Below, piece after piece: positions 17,393 to 27,141 of a stretch of DNA of 64,000 bases. Below the pieces are notes generated by a model. That model ran no database searches. It saw only the letters and a program-made list of their open reading frames with translations, and had not been told where the DNA came from. The position numbers and the translations under genes were made by a program. Source of the stretch: an uncultured Bacteroidales bacterium (GTDB lineage Bacteria; Bacteroidota; Bacteroidia; Bacteroidales; FEN-979); assembly GCA_903887775.1 (NCBI GenBank), contig CAISRB010000007.1, positions 310,001 to 374,000 on the forward strand. The letters are read 5' to 3'. The stretch's first letter is position 1; every line of letters starts with the position of its first letter.

Positions 17393-19351
17393 TTACTTTG
17401 ATTCCTTTGCCTTTGCTAAAATATCAATAATAAGGTCATCAATCACCAAATCCGTTTTCCCCGTATGCCATACATAGACTTTGATCACATCATCCCTTGA
17501 TTTGATCTTCGGGAGGTCAGCATTGAGGAAGACCTGGTTCCATTGGTCTTTCACGAAGTTTCCCTTATTGAGGAACACCCCCTGGTAGGAATAGGATCCT
17601 TTTTTATCTTCGAGGGATATCACCAGGGCTGCGGCATTTGTTGTAAAAGGAGCAGAGGAGAATACGTTTACACTGGCTTTGACCCGAACAATCCCATCGG
17701 GGAAGGGCAAATCCCTGCATGGGAATATAAGCCCGGGGCTGAATTCGGTCTTCCCATCCATAAGATACGCCTGTTTCCCCGAAGCTCCGGGATAATTGAC
17801 AAGATGTGCCCCGGCATCCGGCGAAGCCTTTTCAAAATCAAACACTTTCCTGACAACAGGTGTGAAACGGCGTTCTTCTTCGTCTATGAATTTCCGGGTA
17901 AGGAAGTAATTGTCGAACTCATTGGGCACGGGATTTTTCCTGAATATATACAACTCATAAGGATAATTTCCGAATGTGAGGAACTCCCTTGCCGGCCTGA
18001 TGAGCCTGATGAGCTGAAGGTAAGGGTTCTGCATGACTGTATCGAGGGGTATCCTGCACTCGTTTGGGCCGAAATGAGAGTCCCAGATATAGACAGCGCC
18101 CACCGGGATATCCCTTAAGGCAGGTGTGAACCAGATCTGCCTGCTTATCTTTGGACTATAGGGGTCGTTGTTCAGGAAATACGGTACGTTGAAATCATTG
18201 TACACTACCAGGGGCAGGGGCTTGAAAGATGAAGTGACCCAGTCGGCGGCTTTTTTCACCTGCTTTTCTTCATCCCCAAGCGGAATGGGTATCTTGTAAG
18301 TAATAAAGTTGAATACGATTATTATTCCGGCCGCAAGTACTGTAAGTATTGAACGAAGCCATTTTCTGTTCCCTGCAATGATTGAGAAAAGTGAAAAGCC
18401 GTACAGCGCGATCATCGAAGTGAGAGGGATCACGGCGGCGATGACCCTGATCAATCCAAGCGAACCGGCCCAGCCCCTGGAAAACATGAAGGAGTGGAAA
18501 AAATAGTACACGAGAACAGGGAGTACGAACATCAGCAGGATCCAGGCTGCATTATCCCGTTTTTCGCGCTTGTTCGACCACAGCTCAACCACAAGCATGA
18601 TAATGCCCAGGCAAATCAGTACCAGGACAGGTATCCCGAAAGTGATATCAGCCTGCCTGATAAAACTCCAGAAATCGCCGGGGGTATGATAAAGGGAGTG
18701 CACCAGGGGGTAAGGATTCTTGCGGATGACCCAGAGCAGATCCCTGAACTGGTAAGCGCCGATCAGGGAAAAGAAAACAAAGCCCAGGCCCAGGAAGGGG
18801 ATGGCTTTCCATTGACGCCTGAGGAACAGGCCGAGAAAGATCACCGGGATCATAAAATACCCTTCAGAACGGGCAAATGGAAGAAAGGAAATGACGATGG
18901 CTGCGGCGATGTATCGTTTCGAAAAAAACAGGTAGAGCGAGCAGATGAACACAAAGCTGAACAGGATCTCGGTCATGGCAGTAAACAGCATGATCATATA
19001 AAGGGGAGTGAAGCAGAGTATGATAATGCCGATCCATGATGGGTTGACTTTAAGTTCCCTTGCGGTTTTCATGAGAAGCCATGCGCTGAGGGTTCCCAGG
19101 ATAACGTTGAATACCTTGATGCCCTGGAATCCGAACTGGGCGAAAGGAGAACTCAGTATAGTGTACAGAGGCCTGCCCCATGGATCCAGGAAAAACTTCG
19201 GATACAAAAAGGAATATCGCGAAAGAAAATAATGGTTGATGTTGTCGGCTCCCCCGTAGTAACCCTGTGAGAGAAACGATAAGACCAGCAATAAAATGAA
19301 GACTGCAGCCAACAGGATATATTCAGGGTTCCTTAATTTACCGGGTTTCAT
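17393..19351 (-). CDS. GT-C-like (ArnT/PMT-like) membrane protein with C-terminal DDL domain
   Basis: 652 aa. After the first helix comes QGYYGGADNINHYFLSRYS, whose Asp sits where GT39/ArnT-like enzymes carry their catalytic acid, followed by about eleven hydrophobic helices to residue 350. A periplasmic part includes a DUF-like linker, and the final beta-rich domain begins VFDFEKASPDAG and ends IKVYVWHTGK...LVIDDLIIDIL. The same terminal domain is found in five other proteins here. First gene of a three-gene minus-strand operon; it diverges from the gene at 19409. Confidence 0.78.
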   Translation of the reverse strand: MKPGKLRNPEYILLAAVFILLLVLSFLSQGYYGGADNINHYFLSRYSFLYPKFFLDPWGRPLYTILSSPFAQFGFQGIKVFNVILGTLSAWLLMKTARELKVNPSWIGIIILCFTPLYMIMLFTAMTEILFSFVFICSLYLFFSKRYIAAAIVISFLPFARSEGYFMIPVIFLGLFLRRQWKAIPFLGLGFVFFSLIGAYQFRDLLWVIRKNPYPLVHSLYHTPGDFWSFIRQADITFGIPVLVLICLGIIMLVVELWSNKREKRDNAAWILLMFVLPVLVYYFFHSFMFSRGWAGSLGLIRVIAAVIPLTSMIALYGFSLFSIIAGNRKWLRSILTVLAAGIIIVFNFITYKIPIPLGDEEKQVKKAADWVTSSFKPLPLVVYNDFNVPYFLNNDPYSPKISRQIWFTPALRDIPVGAVYIWDSHFGPNECRIPLDTVMQNPYLQLIRLIRPAREFLTFGNYPYELYIFRKNPVPNEFDNYFLTRKFIDEEERRFTPVVRKVFDFEKASPDAGAHLVNYPGASGKQAYLMDGKTEFSPGLIFPCRDLPFPDGIVRVKASVNVFSSAPFTTNAAALVISLEDKKGSYSYQGVFLNKGNFVKDQWNQVFLNADLPKIKSRDDVIKVYVWHTGKTDLVIDDLIIDILAKAKESK

Positions 19352-19408
19352 GCTGGTCTCGCTTGGGTGGAATTTGAAGATGTAAATTTACCGAACATCT
19401 TCAAACTG

Positions 19409-21307
19409 ATGAAGAAAAACTTTAAGTTTGTTGACCGAAAAGCGGCAGCAGTAATGAAAAGCAAAGGAAAGCTATACCGGAACCTCTTTATCATTGGCCT
19501 TGTTTTCCTGATCATGACCTCAGTTGTATACCGCTACCTGCCTTTCAGAAAGATACTCAGGGTAACAGCCAGCAAAGAGATGTCGTTCATCGGGGCCGCA
19601 AAAACCGGCTCAGAACCACCCAACAGCATTGCCTTTGATTTCGAAGTGGCCCCGGGAAAGGAAATCCCGAATGGAATCATCACGGGTAACGCTCATTCCG
19701 GGAAATACGCTGCAAAAGCTTTCGGGAAGAATGCATTCACCCCCGCCCTCGAGAGGACGGCTGCTGAGCTGGGGGTTAACAAGCTGAAATATATTTCAGT
19801 CTCAGCCTGGGTATTTGTGAAACCCGGAGGGGGAGATGTCACCGCCGCCCTGGTGCTTGCAGCCTCGAACAATATGGGAGTTAATATTTGCTGGAAGGGC
19901 ATAGGATTGAAAGATCCCCTGGTGCCCCGGGGAAAATGGTTTAAAATGAGCGGGCAGTTCGACCTCAGTGATGTGAAGTTCGGAAATGATACAAGGGTGC
20001 AGTTGTATTTCTGGAACAACAGCAGCACCGATATCCTCGTCGATGATTACTTCATGGTTTACGGTGGCCCTCAGCCACGCAGGGGGGATACGACATATGT
20101 CGACCTCACGAAAGGACCGTACCAGGCTAAATTCAATTATCCTCCTTTTCCTGTCAGGTTCCTGCGGATGGCAGAGATCGTCGGCATGCAGGATGCTTCA
20201 CTTACAGGGGGTGCCGGGGATCAGAAAGGGGTCGTCCTGCCTTCCGACGCGATAGTCAGCGGTAACTTCTTTGCCGGGAATGCCGGCAGGGACGTGCTTT
20301 TCGTGATACCAAAGGAAGGAAATCCAGGGATCTATGCCTATTGCCCGGAATCGAATTCATTCAGAAGATCAGCAGTCGAAGGAACGAAAGCTTTATTATC
20401 GTCAGCCCCGGGAAAACAATATTTACTGAAGGGAAAGTTCATAATCGGAGAAACCGAACAGCTTCTTTACACGGACGAAAAATCCTGCATGCTCTGTAAG
20501 TTCAGCAGCAAAGGCGGGACCTGCCGGGACGGGAACAATGCCGTCGCTGAAATTTTATGGCAGTCGGAGAAGTTCGACAACCTGAGTTTTGATCCTGAAA
20601 AGCCTTTGCTGGCTGACGATTTTGACGGGGATGGCATCAGTGAATTACTGGCTGTTGACTTAAGGGGAGCGTGGAAACTGTACAGGTTCCAAACAGGGAA
20701 AGCCGGCGGTATATGGGCCGTTATTGCTGAAGGCAAGGAAGAGATGCCCGGCTGGCAACCGTCTGCAGGAACCATACGGTTCACTTCAGGGCATTTTATT
20801 CCGGGCAGGCCCCAGGATGAATTGCTCGCTGTTGCTGAAAACGGCAGGGACGGCAAATGTTCATATACCTTAAAAGTCTACGACCCTTCCGGGAAACGGT
20901 TTGTCTCTTGTTTTCCAGGGAAATACGGGCTGTTTCAAAAGATTTTCGGGTTGGATACACTCAAGCCTGCCGACCGGTTTTACTGCGGAAGTTTCGGTCC
21001 CAATGGCTCACCCATGGTATTGCGATATAACCGCGACTGGAGGTACGATCTGAAGGAGATCAGCTTCAGCGACTCGACTTACCATATCCTTAACAACATA
21101 GATTTTGCAGGTTATTCCGCCGATCATAATCCGAAGTATTACGAAGTGCTTAAACTTATCCCCGGCCGGTTCACCGGAAACCAGTGTTCATTTATTGTAA
21201 TAGGCCGCAACTGCAAAAACAAAGATTACGACGGCATGGAATGCAGTGAATACGAGGACCTGCCTGGCCTGCCCGGTTTCATTTCGTTATATTCATTTGT
21301 GAACTGA
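19409..21307 (+). CDS. Membrane-anchored protein: DDL beta-domain plus FG-GAP/VCBS-like repeats
   Basis: 632 aa from the ATG at 19409. A GTG at 19367 would leave only 15 nt to the divergent gene. One N-terminal helix (about residues 27-45) anchors it. Next is the shared beta-domain (IAFDFEV...VQLYFWNNSST...LVDDYFMVYGG, about residues 60-210), here N-terminal rather than C-terminal. The rest looks like a beta-propeller with calcium-loop-like repeats (LADDFDGDGISELLAVD). It resembles integrin-type FG-GAP proteins, but no enzyme motif is seen. Its stop overlaps the ATG of the GH16-like gene by 1 nt, so the two are probably translated together. Confidence 0.65.
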   Translation: MKKNFKFVDRKAAAVMKSKGKLYRNLFIIGLVFLIMTSVVYRYLPFRKILRVTASKEMSFIGAAKTGSEPPNSIAFDFEVAPGKEIPNGIITGNAHSGKYAAKAFGKNAFTPALERTAAELGVNKLKYISVSAWVFVKPGGGDVTAALVLAASNNMGVNICWKGIGLKDPLVPRGKWFKMSGQFDLSDVKFGNDTRVQLYFWNNSSTDILVDDYFMVYGGPQPRRGDTTYVDLTKGPYQAKFNYPPFPVRFLRMAEIVGMQDASLTGGAGDQKGVVLPSDAIVSGNFFAGNAGRDVLFVIPKEGNPGIYAYCPESNSFRRSAVEGTKALLSSAPGKQYLLKGKFIIGETEQLLYTDEKSCMLCKFSSKGGTCRDGNNAVAEILWQSEKFDNLSFDPEKPLLADDFDGDGISELLAVDLRGAWKLYRFQTGKAGGIWAVIAEGKEEMPGWQPSAGTIRFTSGHFIPGRPQDELLAVAENGRDGKCSYTLKVYDPSGKRFVSCFPGKYGLFQKIFGLDTLKPADRFYCGSFGPNGSPMVLRYNRDWRYDLKEISFSDSTYHILNNIDFAGYSADHNPKYYEVLKLIPGRFTGNQCSFIVIGRNCKNKDYDGMECSEYEDLPGLPGFISLYSFVN

Positions 21308-23241
21308 TGAGGACAAGCTGTTTAGTACGATATTTGATTTTCACATGCTCCGTGGCCTGCCTTACTGCTTTCACAGCCTGTAAGCACGACACAAGGACAT
21401 CCGAAGTCAAAACAGAAAATTTTATAGTACGCGGGTTCAGCCCCTCGACAAACTGGGATATGAAACAGGTCCTGAACCTCGATTATGAGGGGGCTTTACA
21501 GAACGGGTTTATCATCCCAACGGTGCGGCAAACGAAGGACGGTTTTTTTGACCTGGAATTCAGCATTAAAAATACGGCTTCAGGGCCTCAGAAGTTTGCA
21601 TTCAAGATTTATTATCAGAATGAATCATACAAATTTCCTGAAGTTGATCCCACCGACAGTACCAGGCAGGGCGAAAATGCATGGGAGAATTTTTACGGCA
21701 GCTGGGAAGACACTCTGAGCGGTTTCAGGGAAACTGAGGTCATTGCAAACGACAACAGTTTTCATAAGGTAACAAGCCAGATAAGGATAGTGGGTAATCC
21801 GCGTAACGAGAAGCGGTATTTCAATGGTCCCTGGAATGACCGCTGGAAGAGAAATCCAAGGGTAGGGGAATACAGTTTTATGCTGGTTGTGACTACGCCC
21901 GGGAATATCAGCCGGAAGCTTATCCCTGATCATATTCAGTATATAAACCAGGCTTATAAAGGCGAATTTATCAACCCGTACTTCTTTTTTGTGTACGGGC
22001 CAGGGAAAAAAATTCCGAACACGATGGTGAGTGTTTCTCCCGCCCGGTTAAAAGTGATGGCGAGCCCCGATCCCGGCAGCGGGATATATATTGATCCTGT
22101 GCATTTCAAAAAAGAAGTCGTTGACAAATTCGCCACAAGCTGTTGCGGCCAGGATGACAAAACTTTCCGGAACGCCGCATTCAGCCAGTTCATCCATTTT
22201 ATAGATGCTTCGACGAAGCTGAAAAACATCCCGGTGATCGGGGATGTTTTACAAGATAATTATTCGAAAATGGATTACAACTGGAACAGCAGGTTTTACA
22301 GGAAAGAAGAACTTATCGCGGCCACTTCTCTTACTGCTCCCGAACCCTGCCAGACTGTTTTTTCTGATCCGGTGCACAGGAAGATCACAATGTTCAACCC
22401 TAAAGCTGAATTCGGAAAATGGCAGAAGCAGAACGTGGGGGTGATCACCAGGCATCCGTTCACCTATGGCAAATGGACCGTGAAAGCCAAACTCACCGAG
22501 CTGCTGAATAAAAACAATATGTGGAACGGCCTCACCAACGCGGTCTGGCTGATCACCCAGGACCAGGCTGAATGGAACTTCCGCAGGGAATGTAAAAAGG
22601 GAGGATACATGGCGAATTATTACGGGGGACAGCAGGATGTGAGGGTTAAAAATGTCGGATATTCGGAGATTGATTTCGAGATTTTAAAAACAGTACCCTA
22701 TTGCCCGCAATGGCTGCTGCCGCCTGCATACAATAACGGGCTTGACCGGCAGTACGACGTGCCTGCATGGAATGTGCCTTTTCCCGAAGAGATCACGGCT
22801 GACGACGATAAGATCACCGTGGCCTGCACGAACTGGGACATGGCCTGCTGGGACCCGTCGAAGTTCAAGGATGGCTGCCAGACCATTTCTTACGAGGGCC
22901 AGACTTTCTGGGCTCACCGCTGGGACAAGAATTACAGGGCCATTACCGAAAAAACGCCGGAGCCCGATGACGAGTTGTTTGGCTCACCATATTATTATTT
23001 CCAGATCGACTGGAAACCTACGGAGATCATATGGAGGATTGGTCCTTCGAAAGACAAGCTGCGGGTTGTGGGTTACGTGAACAGCAGCATGACCTGCATT
23101 CCCAATAACTCCATGCTGCTCATCGTGACCCAGGAATTCCATAATACAAGGTGGTGGGTGGGATCCCAGTACCTCCAGGAAAATATTCCCTTCCCGGGAA
23201 AGAATATTGTCGGGGAGATCTACGAGGTAACTATTGAGTAG
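21307..23241 (+). CDS. Lipoprotein with GH16-like glycan hydrolase domain
   Basis: 644 aa. The N-terminus is a lipoprotein signal with the lipobox TAFTAC (Cys near residue 25), so it probably sits on the outer or inner membrane. The C-terminal half has the concanavalin-A-like fold pattern of family GH16: PFTYGKWTVKAKL, NGLTNAVWLIT and the catalytic-type motif YSEIDFEIL, where E-x-D-x-E supplies nucleophile and acid/base. The N-terminal 300 residues are beta-rich and not recognised. In a polysaccharide locus it could trim or release the polymer, which is inference. It overlaps the preceding gene by 1 nt. Confidence 0.72.
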   Translation: MRTSCLVRYLIFTCSVACLTAFTACKHDTRTSEVKTENFIVRGFSPSTNWDMKQVLNLDYEGALQNGFIIPTVRQTKDGFFDLEFSIKNTASGPQKFAFKIYYQNESYKFPEVDPTDSTRQGENAWENFYGSWEDTLSGFRETEVIANDNSFHKVTSQIRIVGNPRNEKRYFNGPWNDRWKRNPRVGEYSFMLVVTTPGNISRKLIPDHIQYINQAYKGEFINPYFFFVYGPGKKIPNTMVSVSPARLKVMASPDPGSGIYIDPVHFKKEVVDKFATSCCGQDDKTFRNAAFSQFIHFIDASTKLKNIPVIGDVLQDNYSKMDYNWNSRFYRKEELIAATSLTAPEPCQTVFSDPVHRKITMFNPKAEFGKWQKQNVGVITRHPFTYGKWTVKAKLTELLNKNNMWNGLTNAVWLITQDQAEWNFRRECKKGGYMANYYGGQQDVRVKNVGYSEIDFEILKTVPYCPQWLLPPAYNNGLDRQYDVPAWNVPFPEEITADDDKITVACTNWDMACWDPSKFKDGCQTISYEGQTFWAHRWDKNYRAITEKTPEPDDELFGSPYYYFQIDWKPTEIIWRIGPSKDKLRVVGYVNSSMTCIPNNSMLLIVTQEFHNTRWWVGSQYLQENIPFPGKNIVGEIYEVTIE

Positions 23242-23294
23242 TGAAGCTGCACGATTTAAAGCTCTGAAAAACTTTGCATTTTACCTGCGGGCAT

Positions 23295-25064
23295 TTATTC
23301 AAAGCTGATGTGCAGGTCATCAATATAGAGGACTTTTCGTTTCGCATTCCAGATGTAAACCATCATTTTGTATTCTCCGTCAAGATGCTCCGGGATTGTA
23401 AAGCTTGTTTCGAGTTTGGTCCATTGATCAGGAGGCACATTGAACGAATCAACCGCAACGGATTGCCAGGTTGCCGAAGTCCCGTCCTTTTCTATGCTGA
23501 AAACAAGCAAGGCGCCGCTTCTTGCATTGAATGGTTTATTCAGCCATAAACTGACTGTTGCAAGCTTCGGGTACCTGTAAGCAAATTCCCACATAAAATG
23601 AGAGTAGTTGCCAAAATACAGGTCCTGGGGGCTGGCTTTTAAACTGTACATTCCACTATGGGATTTCTGGTCAGTAACCTGCCTGCTGCTCGTTTGTTGT
23701 TCGTTTTCATAATCATTGGTATAATCCACTGACGCAGAATACGGTGAAATGAATCCCGCACGGGAGAGCACCCTCGAATATTCACCAAAATCCCATGTTG
23801 ACCCGAAAAATGATTTGAAATTTGCTTTCAGCATCACCGAAAACGTAAGATGAACGCTGAAATACGTAAGGAATACAACCAGTAAGATCAACAACCAGCT
23901 TAAGGGCTTTTTCAATTTGATAAAAAGGTCCTGCATCAGGAATCCGAAAGGAAGACAGAACAGGCCATAAAAGTCAACAAATGCCCTGTGCCCGTATGCC
24001 CCGCCCCAGTACCAGTTCCTCCAGGCAGAAGCCATATAGGAAACGACGAGGAATATGATCATGAAATATATCCCGTTCGGTATCCGCTTCCATATCATGT
24101 AGATCATCCCGCCTACGAAGAATATAAGGACCGGGCTGTAAGTAAACAATCCGTTTACCGTGGAGAACCAGGTCTGCATAAGCCTGGGCTGATCCCAGTT
24201 CCCGAAACCGGCGCCCCCGTATGGAGGGATTGTGAAACGGCCGCAAAGATACCTCCAGTAGAGAAGCTGTGGGAAACTCAGGATGATCAGTATCAGGAGC
24301 GCAGCAAAAATATGTTTCGGCCTGAACAGCACTTTCAGACGGAGCATTATGTCTTTAAATGAGCGGATGTCCAGGAAAAGAAAAGCGGTGGCAATAATGC
24401 TGTTGGTCGGCCTTATCATAAACATCAGTGCAAAAACCAACGACATCATCAGGAAGCATTTATAATTGCTCATGTCACTGATGAACTTCTTCGCCAGGTA
24501 TAGAAATACCGAACCCAAAGAAAATGAATAGACATGCGACATCAGCGTGTCTTCAAGGGTATAGAACATAAGGTTGGTCCCAACAAAAATGACCAGGATG
24601 ACAAACCAGGAAATGTTTTGTGAAAGGTAGTTTGCAAGAAACTTTTTAAGGAACCATATCCCCAGCAGGAAGTAGAAAACTGCGGCAAAATTGAACACCC
24701 GATGATAAGGTTCAGAAAATCCCCCATCCTCGTCCCAGTGGAGTAAGCGGGATGTGATATGCGTTGCCATGAAAAATGGTGAGATCAGCAATGCTTCACC
24801 ATAATAAAAATGGGTATGGATCTTTTTGTCGTTCGGGTCACAGACAAAGCCATTGCCCGTTTTTGCGTCAAGACCGGCGGGAACTTTCGTGATATCGAAA
24901 TGATAAAAAAACGTCGCAGGAAGATATATATAATACCCTGCTTTGTCGGCCCAGATCTCGCTGCGCCAGTTAAACCTTTCCTGGCCCTGATGAATGGCCC
25001 AGGTTGTTATAAATGAATAAACCGCGAGAATTAAAAAAAATACAAGATCACGGTTTATTTTCAT
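23295..25064 (-). CDS. GT-C-like multi-pass glycosyltransferase with C-terminal DDL domain
   Basis: 589 aa and the closest relative, by eye, of the proteins at 7885 and 9740. It has an N-terminal helix, then the periplasmic loop EIWADKAGYYIYLPATFFYHF, followed by about ten helices. The beta-rich domain begins VDYTNDYENEQQ and ends MVYIWNAKR...LYIDDLHISFE. Its ATG overlaps the stop of the upstream GT2 gene by 4 nt, so the GT2 may supply its lipid-phosphate sugar. Substrate unknown. Confidence 0.78.
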   Translation of the reverse strand: MKINRDLVFFLILAVYSFITTWAIHQGQERFNWRSEIWADKAGYYIYLPATFFYHFDITKVPAGLDAKTGNGFVCDPNDKKIHTHFYYGEALLISPFFMATHITSRLLHWDEDGGFSEPYHRVFNFAAVFYFLLGIWFLKKFLANYLSQNISWFVILVIFVGTNLMFYTLEDTLMSHVYSFSLGSVFLYLAKKFISDMSNYKCFLMMSLVFALMFMIRPTNSIIATAFLFLDIRSFKDIMLRLKVLFRPKHIFAALLILIILSFPQLLYWRYLCGRFTIPPYGGAGFGNWDQPRLMQTWFSTVNGLFTYSPVLIFFVGGMIYMIWKRIPNGIYFMIIFLVVSYMASAWRNWYWGGAYGHRAFVDFYGLFCLPFGFLMQDLFIKLKKPLSWLLILLVVFLTYFSVHLTFSVMLKANFKSFFGSTWDFGEYSRVLSRAGFISPYSASVDYTNDYENEQQTSSRQVTDQKSHSGMYSLKASPQDLYFGNYSHFMWEFAYRYPKLATVSLWLNKPFNARSGALLVFSIEKDGTSATWQSVAVDSFNVPPDQWTKLETSFTIPEHLDGEYKMMVYIWNAKRKVLYIDDLHISFE

Positions 25065-25822
25065 AGTTCACCTGATTTTTTCGGTTCAAAGATCCGGAAT
25101 TTCATCAGGCCTAATTTCTGGAATGCATAAGCCCAGGCGGTTGTCATCACTCCAATGCCGTAGATCATGCTTCTCCCGAAGTTGATCGAGGATGCTTCGG
25201 GAAAGTATTTCGTAGGGCAGGTAACTTCGGCGATTTCAAATCCGGCAAAACAGATCTGGGCCAGCATCTCGTTGTCGAAAACAAAGTCATCGGAGTTTGC
25301 CTGGTAATTGATGGTTTCGAGTACTTTACGGGAAAAGGCGCGGTACCCGGTATGGTATTCCGAAAGTTTCTGGCCCATGAGGATGTTCTGGCTCAGGGTG
25401 AGTAAACGGTTAAAATAGTATTTATATAAAGGCATGCCTCCTTTTTTAGCTCCGCCTCCAAGTATCCTTGACCCGAGCACTACGGGATACAGATCCATCG
25501 CAATCATATATGACATTGAGGGAATAAGTTTTGGAGTATACTGGTAATCGGGATGCAGCATGATCACGATATCGGCTCCGAGTTCCAGGGCCTTATCATA
25601 GCAGGATTTCTGGTTCCCCCCGTAGCCCTTGTTCCGGTCATGCGTCGTTATATGACTGATACCAAGTTTCCTGGCAACATCAACTGTATTGTCACGGCTG
25701 CAGTCATCCACAAGAATAACCTCATCGACTATATCGAAAGGAATTTCAGCATAGGTGAGTTTCAGCGTTTTTTCAGCATTATACGCGGGCAGGACAACAA
25801 TTATTTTTTTATTATTCAGCAC
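25061..25822 (-). CDS. GT2 glycosyltransferase
   Basis: 253 aa if started at GTG 25822 (MLNNKKIIVVLPAYNAEKT), which fits the usual GT2 N-terminus. A longer TTG start at 25876 would overlap the divergent gene and its promoter. Motifs: VVLPAYNAEKTL, EVILVDDCSRDNT, HDRNKGYGGNQKSC and the DxD-like LHPDYQYTP. YHTGYRAFSRKVLE then leads to a C-terminal acceptor region without obvious membrane helices. It is related to dolichyl-phosphate-sugar-synthase-type transferases. It overlaps the downstream GT-C gene by 4 nt. Confidence 0.87.
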   Translation of the reverse strand: MLNNKKIIVVLPAYNAEKTLKLTYAEIPFDIVDEVILVDDCSRDNTVDVARKLGISHITTHDRNKGYGGNQKSCYDKALELGADIVIMLHPDYQYTPKLIPSMSYMIAMDLYPVVLGSRILGGGAKKGGMPLYKYYFNRLLTLSQNILMGQKLSEYHTGYRAFSRKVLETINYQANSDDFVFDNEMLAQICFAGFEIAEVTCPTKYFPEASSINFGRSMIYGIGVMTTAWAYAFQKLGLMKFRIFEPKKSGEL

Positions 25823-25828
25823 TTCCGT

Positions 25829-25836
25829 TAAATTTG
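25829..25836 (+). promoter_or_regulatory. Putative -7 element TAAATTTG for the saccharopine dehydrogenase-like gene
   Basis: Matches the Bacteroidota TAnnTTTG consensus, 28 nt before the ATG at 25865. The -33 TTTG is poorly conserved. Its position also argues for the shorter start of the divergent GT2. Confidence 0.5.
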
Positions 25837-25864
25837 TACTATCAAAAATACTTATAAAACCTGT

Positions 25865-27007
25865 ATGAAAAAACAAATTCTTGTTATGGGGGCCGGTCTG
25901 GTTGGTGGCGCTATGGCTCTTGACCTGTCAAAGGATGAACGGTTTGAGGTAACGGTTGTTGACTACAATGCCGATGCACTTGCAAAAGTCGCCGCAGCCG
26001 GCAAAATGCATGTCCTTCACCGTGATCTTAGCGATCCTTCGCAGGTCCGTGAACTGGCAGGCTCATTCGACATGGTGGTCAATGCCGTACCGGGCTTCAT
26101 GGGGTTTCAGACCTTCAAAGCCGTGGCTGAAGCAGGACGTGATATTGTCGACATCTCTTTTTTTATAGAAGATCCGTTTACGGTGGATGAGATCGCGCGT
26201 AAACAAAACATTACAGCGGTAATGGACTGCGGTGTGGCACCCGGCATGTGCAATGTGCTCATCGGGGATGCTCATCACCTGCTCGACAAGACCGAGAACG
26301 TAGTATATTATGTGGGTGGATTGCCGGAGATCCGCGAATGGCCGTATGAATACAAGGCTGTTTTTTCACCTGTGGATGTTCTCGAGGAATATACCCGCCC
26401 CGCAAGATTTATTGTTGGAGGAACCACGGTTGTCAAACCCGCCCTGAGCGACCCCGAACTGATGAACTTCCCAGGAGTAGGCACTCTTGAAGCCTTTAAT
26501 ACCGATGGCTTACGTTCGCTGGTCCGCACGATCAAGGCCCCTAATATGATGGAAAAAACCCTGCGCTACCCCGGCCATATTGAAAAAATGCGGGTGTTGC
26601 GCGAAACCGGATTCTTCTCAAAGGAAGAGATCCAGGTAAAGGGAGTAAAAATACGCCCTATTGATCTTACTTCAAACCTCCTGTTCCCAAGCTGGAAATT
26701 CACCGAAAATGATGTAGACATCACCGTGATGAAAGTGGTTGTGGAAGGCATCAAGGACAAGAAACGCACACGGTTTACCTGGGATCTTTTCGATCGCAAG
26801 GATGAAAAGACCGGTATCCATTCAATGGCCCGCACCACCGGTTACACCGCAACCGTGGCTTTGCGCATGATCGCCGATGGCGTATTCACGCAGAAAGGCG
26901 TAATTGTTCCCGAATACTTTGGAGCACATCCAAAATGCGTAGATTATTTACTCAAAGGTCTTCGCGAAAGAGGGGTCGTGTATAAAGAGAAGGTGGAGGA
27001 AATATAA
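25865..27007 (+). CDS. Saccharopine dehydrogenase-family NAD(P)-binding protein
   Basis: 380 aa. The Rossmann motif GAGLVGGAMALDL is at residues 8-20, with the family's MDCGVAPGMCNVL around 120 and a C-terminal domain with the RTTGYTATVAL segment. The family reduces or oxidises C-N bonds between amino acids (saccharopine, carboxynorspermidine and relatives). Which substrate applies here cannot be read from sequence. It stands alone between divergent GT2 and convergent PBP1A genes, and its stop is followed directly by a long heptamer array. Confidence 0.85.
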   Translation: MKKQILVMGAGLVGGAMALDLSKDERFEVTVVDYNADALAKVAAAGKMHVLHRDLSDPSQVRELAGSFDMVVNAVPGFMGFQTFKAVAEAGRDIVDISFFIEDPFTVDEIARKQNITAVMDCGVAPGMCNVLIGDAHHLLDKTENVVYYVGGLPEIREWPYEYKAVFSPVDVLEEYTRPARFIVGGTTVVKPALSDPELMNFPGVGTLEAFNTDGLRSLVRTIKAPNMMEKTLRYPGHIEKMRVLRETGFFSKEEIQVKGVKIRPIDLTSNLLFPSWKFTENDVDITVMKVVVEGIKDKKRTRFTWDLFDRKDEKTGIHSMARTTGYTATVALRMIADGVFTQKGVIVPEYFGAHPKCVDYLLKGLRERGVVYKEKVEEI

Positions 27008-27141
27008 AAAAGCGAAAAGCGAAAAGCGAAAGGCGAAAGACGAAAAGCGAAAAGCGAAAAGCGAAAGGCGAAAGGCGAAAAGCGAAAAGCGAAAGGCGAA
27101 AAGCGAAAGGCGAAAGGCGAACCATTTCGCTATTTCGTTAT
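27008..27141. repeat. Long AAGCGAA heptamer array with short inverted arm
   Basis: About 16 tandem 7-bp units (AAGCGAA, AGGCGAA, AGACGAA variants) at 27009-27120 precede a short reverse-complement arm (TTTCGCTATTTCGTTATTT, 27124-27142). The array fills the space between the converging stops of the saccharopine dehydrogenase-like gene and PBP1A. It is the longest array of this class in the window. Confidence 0.9.

Noticed and set aside
18494-19039. 181-aa plus-strand ORF, highly charged
   Set aside because: Antisense shadow of the hydrophobic GT-C gene at 17393-19351.
27008-27141. Tandem array considered as a CRISPR
   Set aside because: Seven-bp units without unique spacers of constant length and no cas genes; it is a simple tandem repeat.
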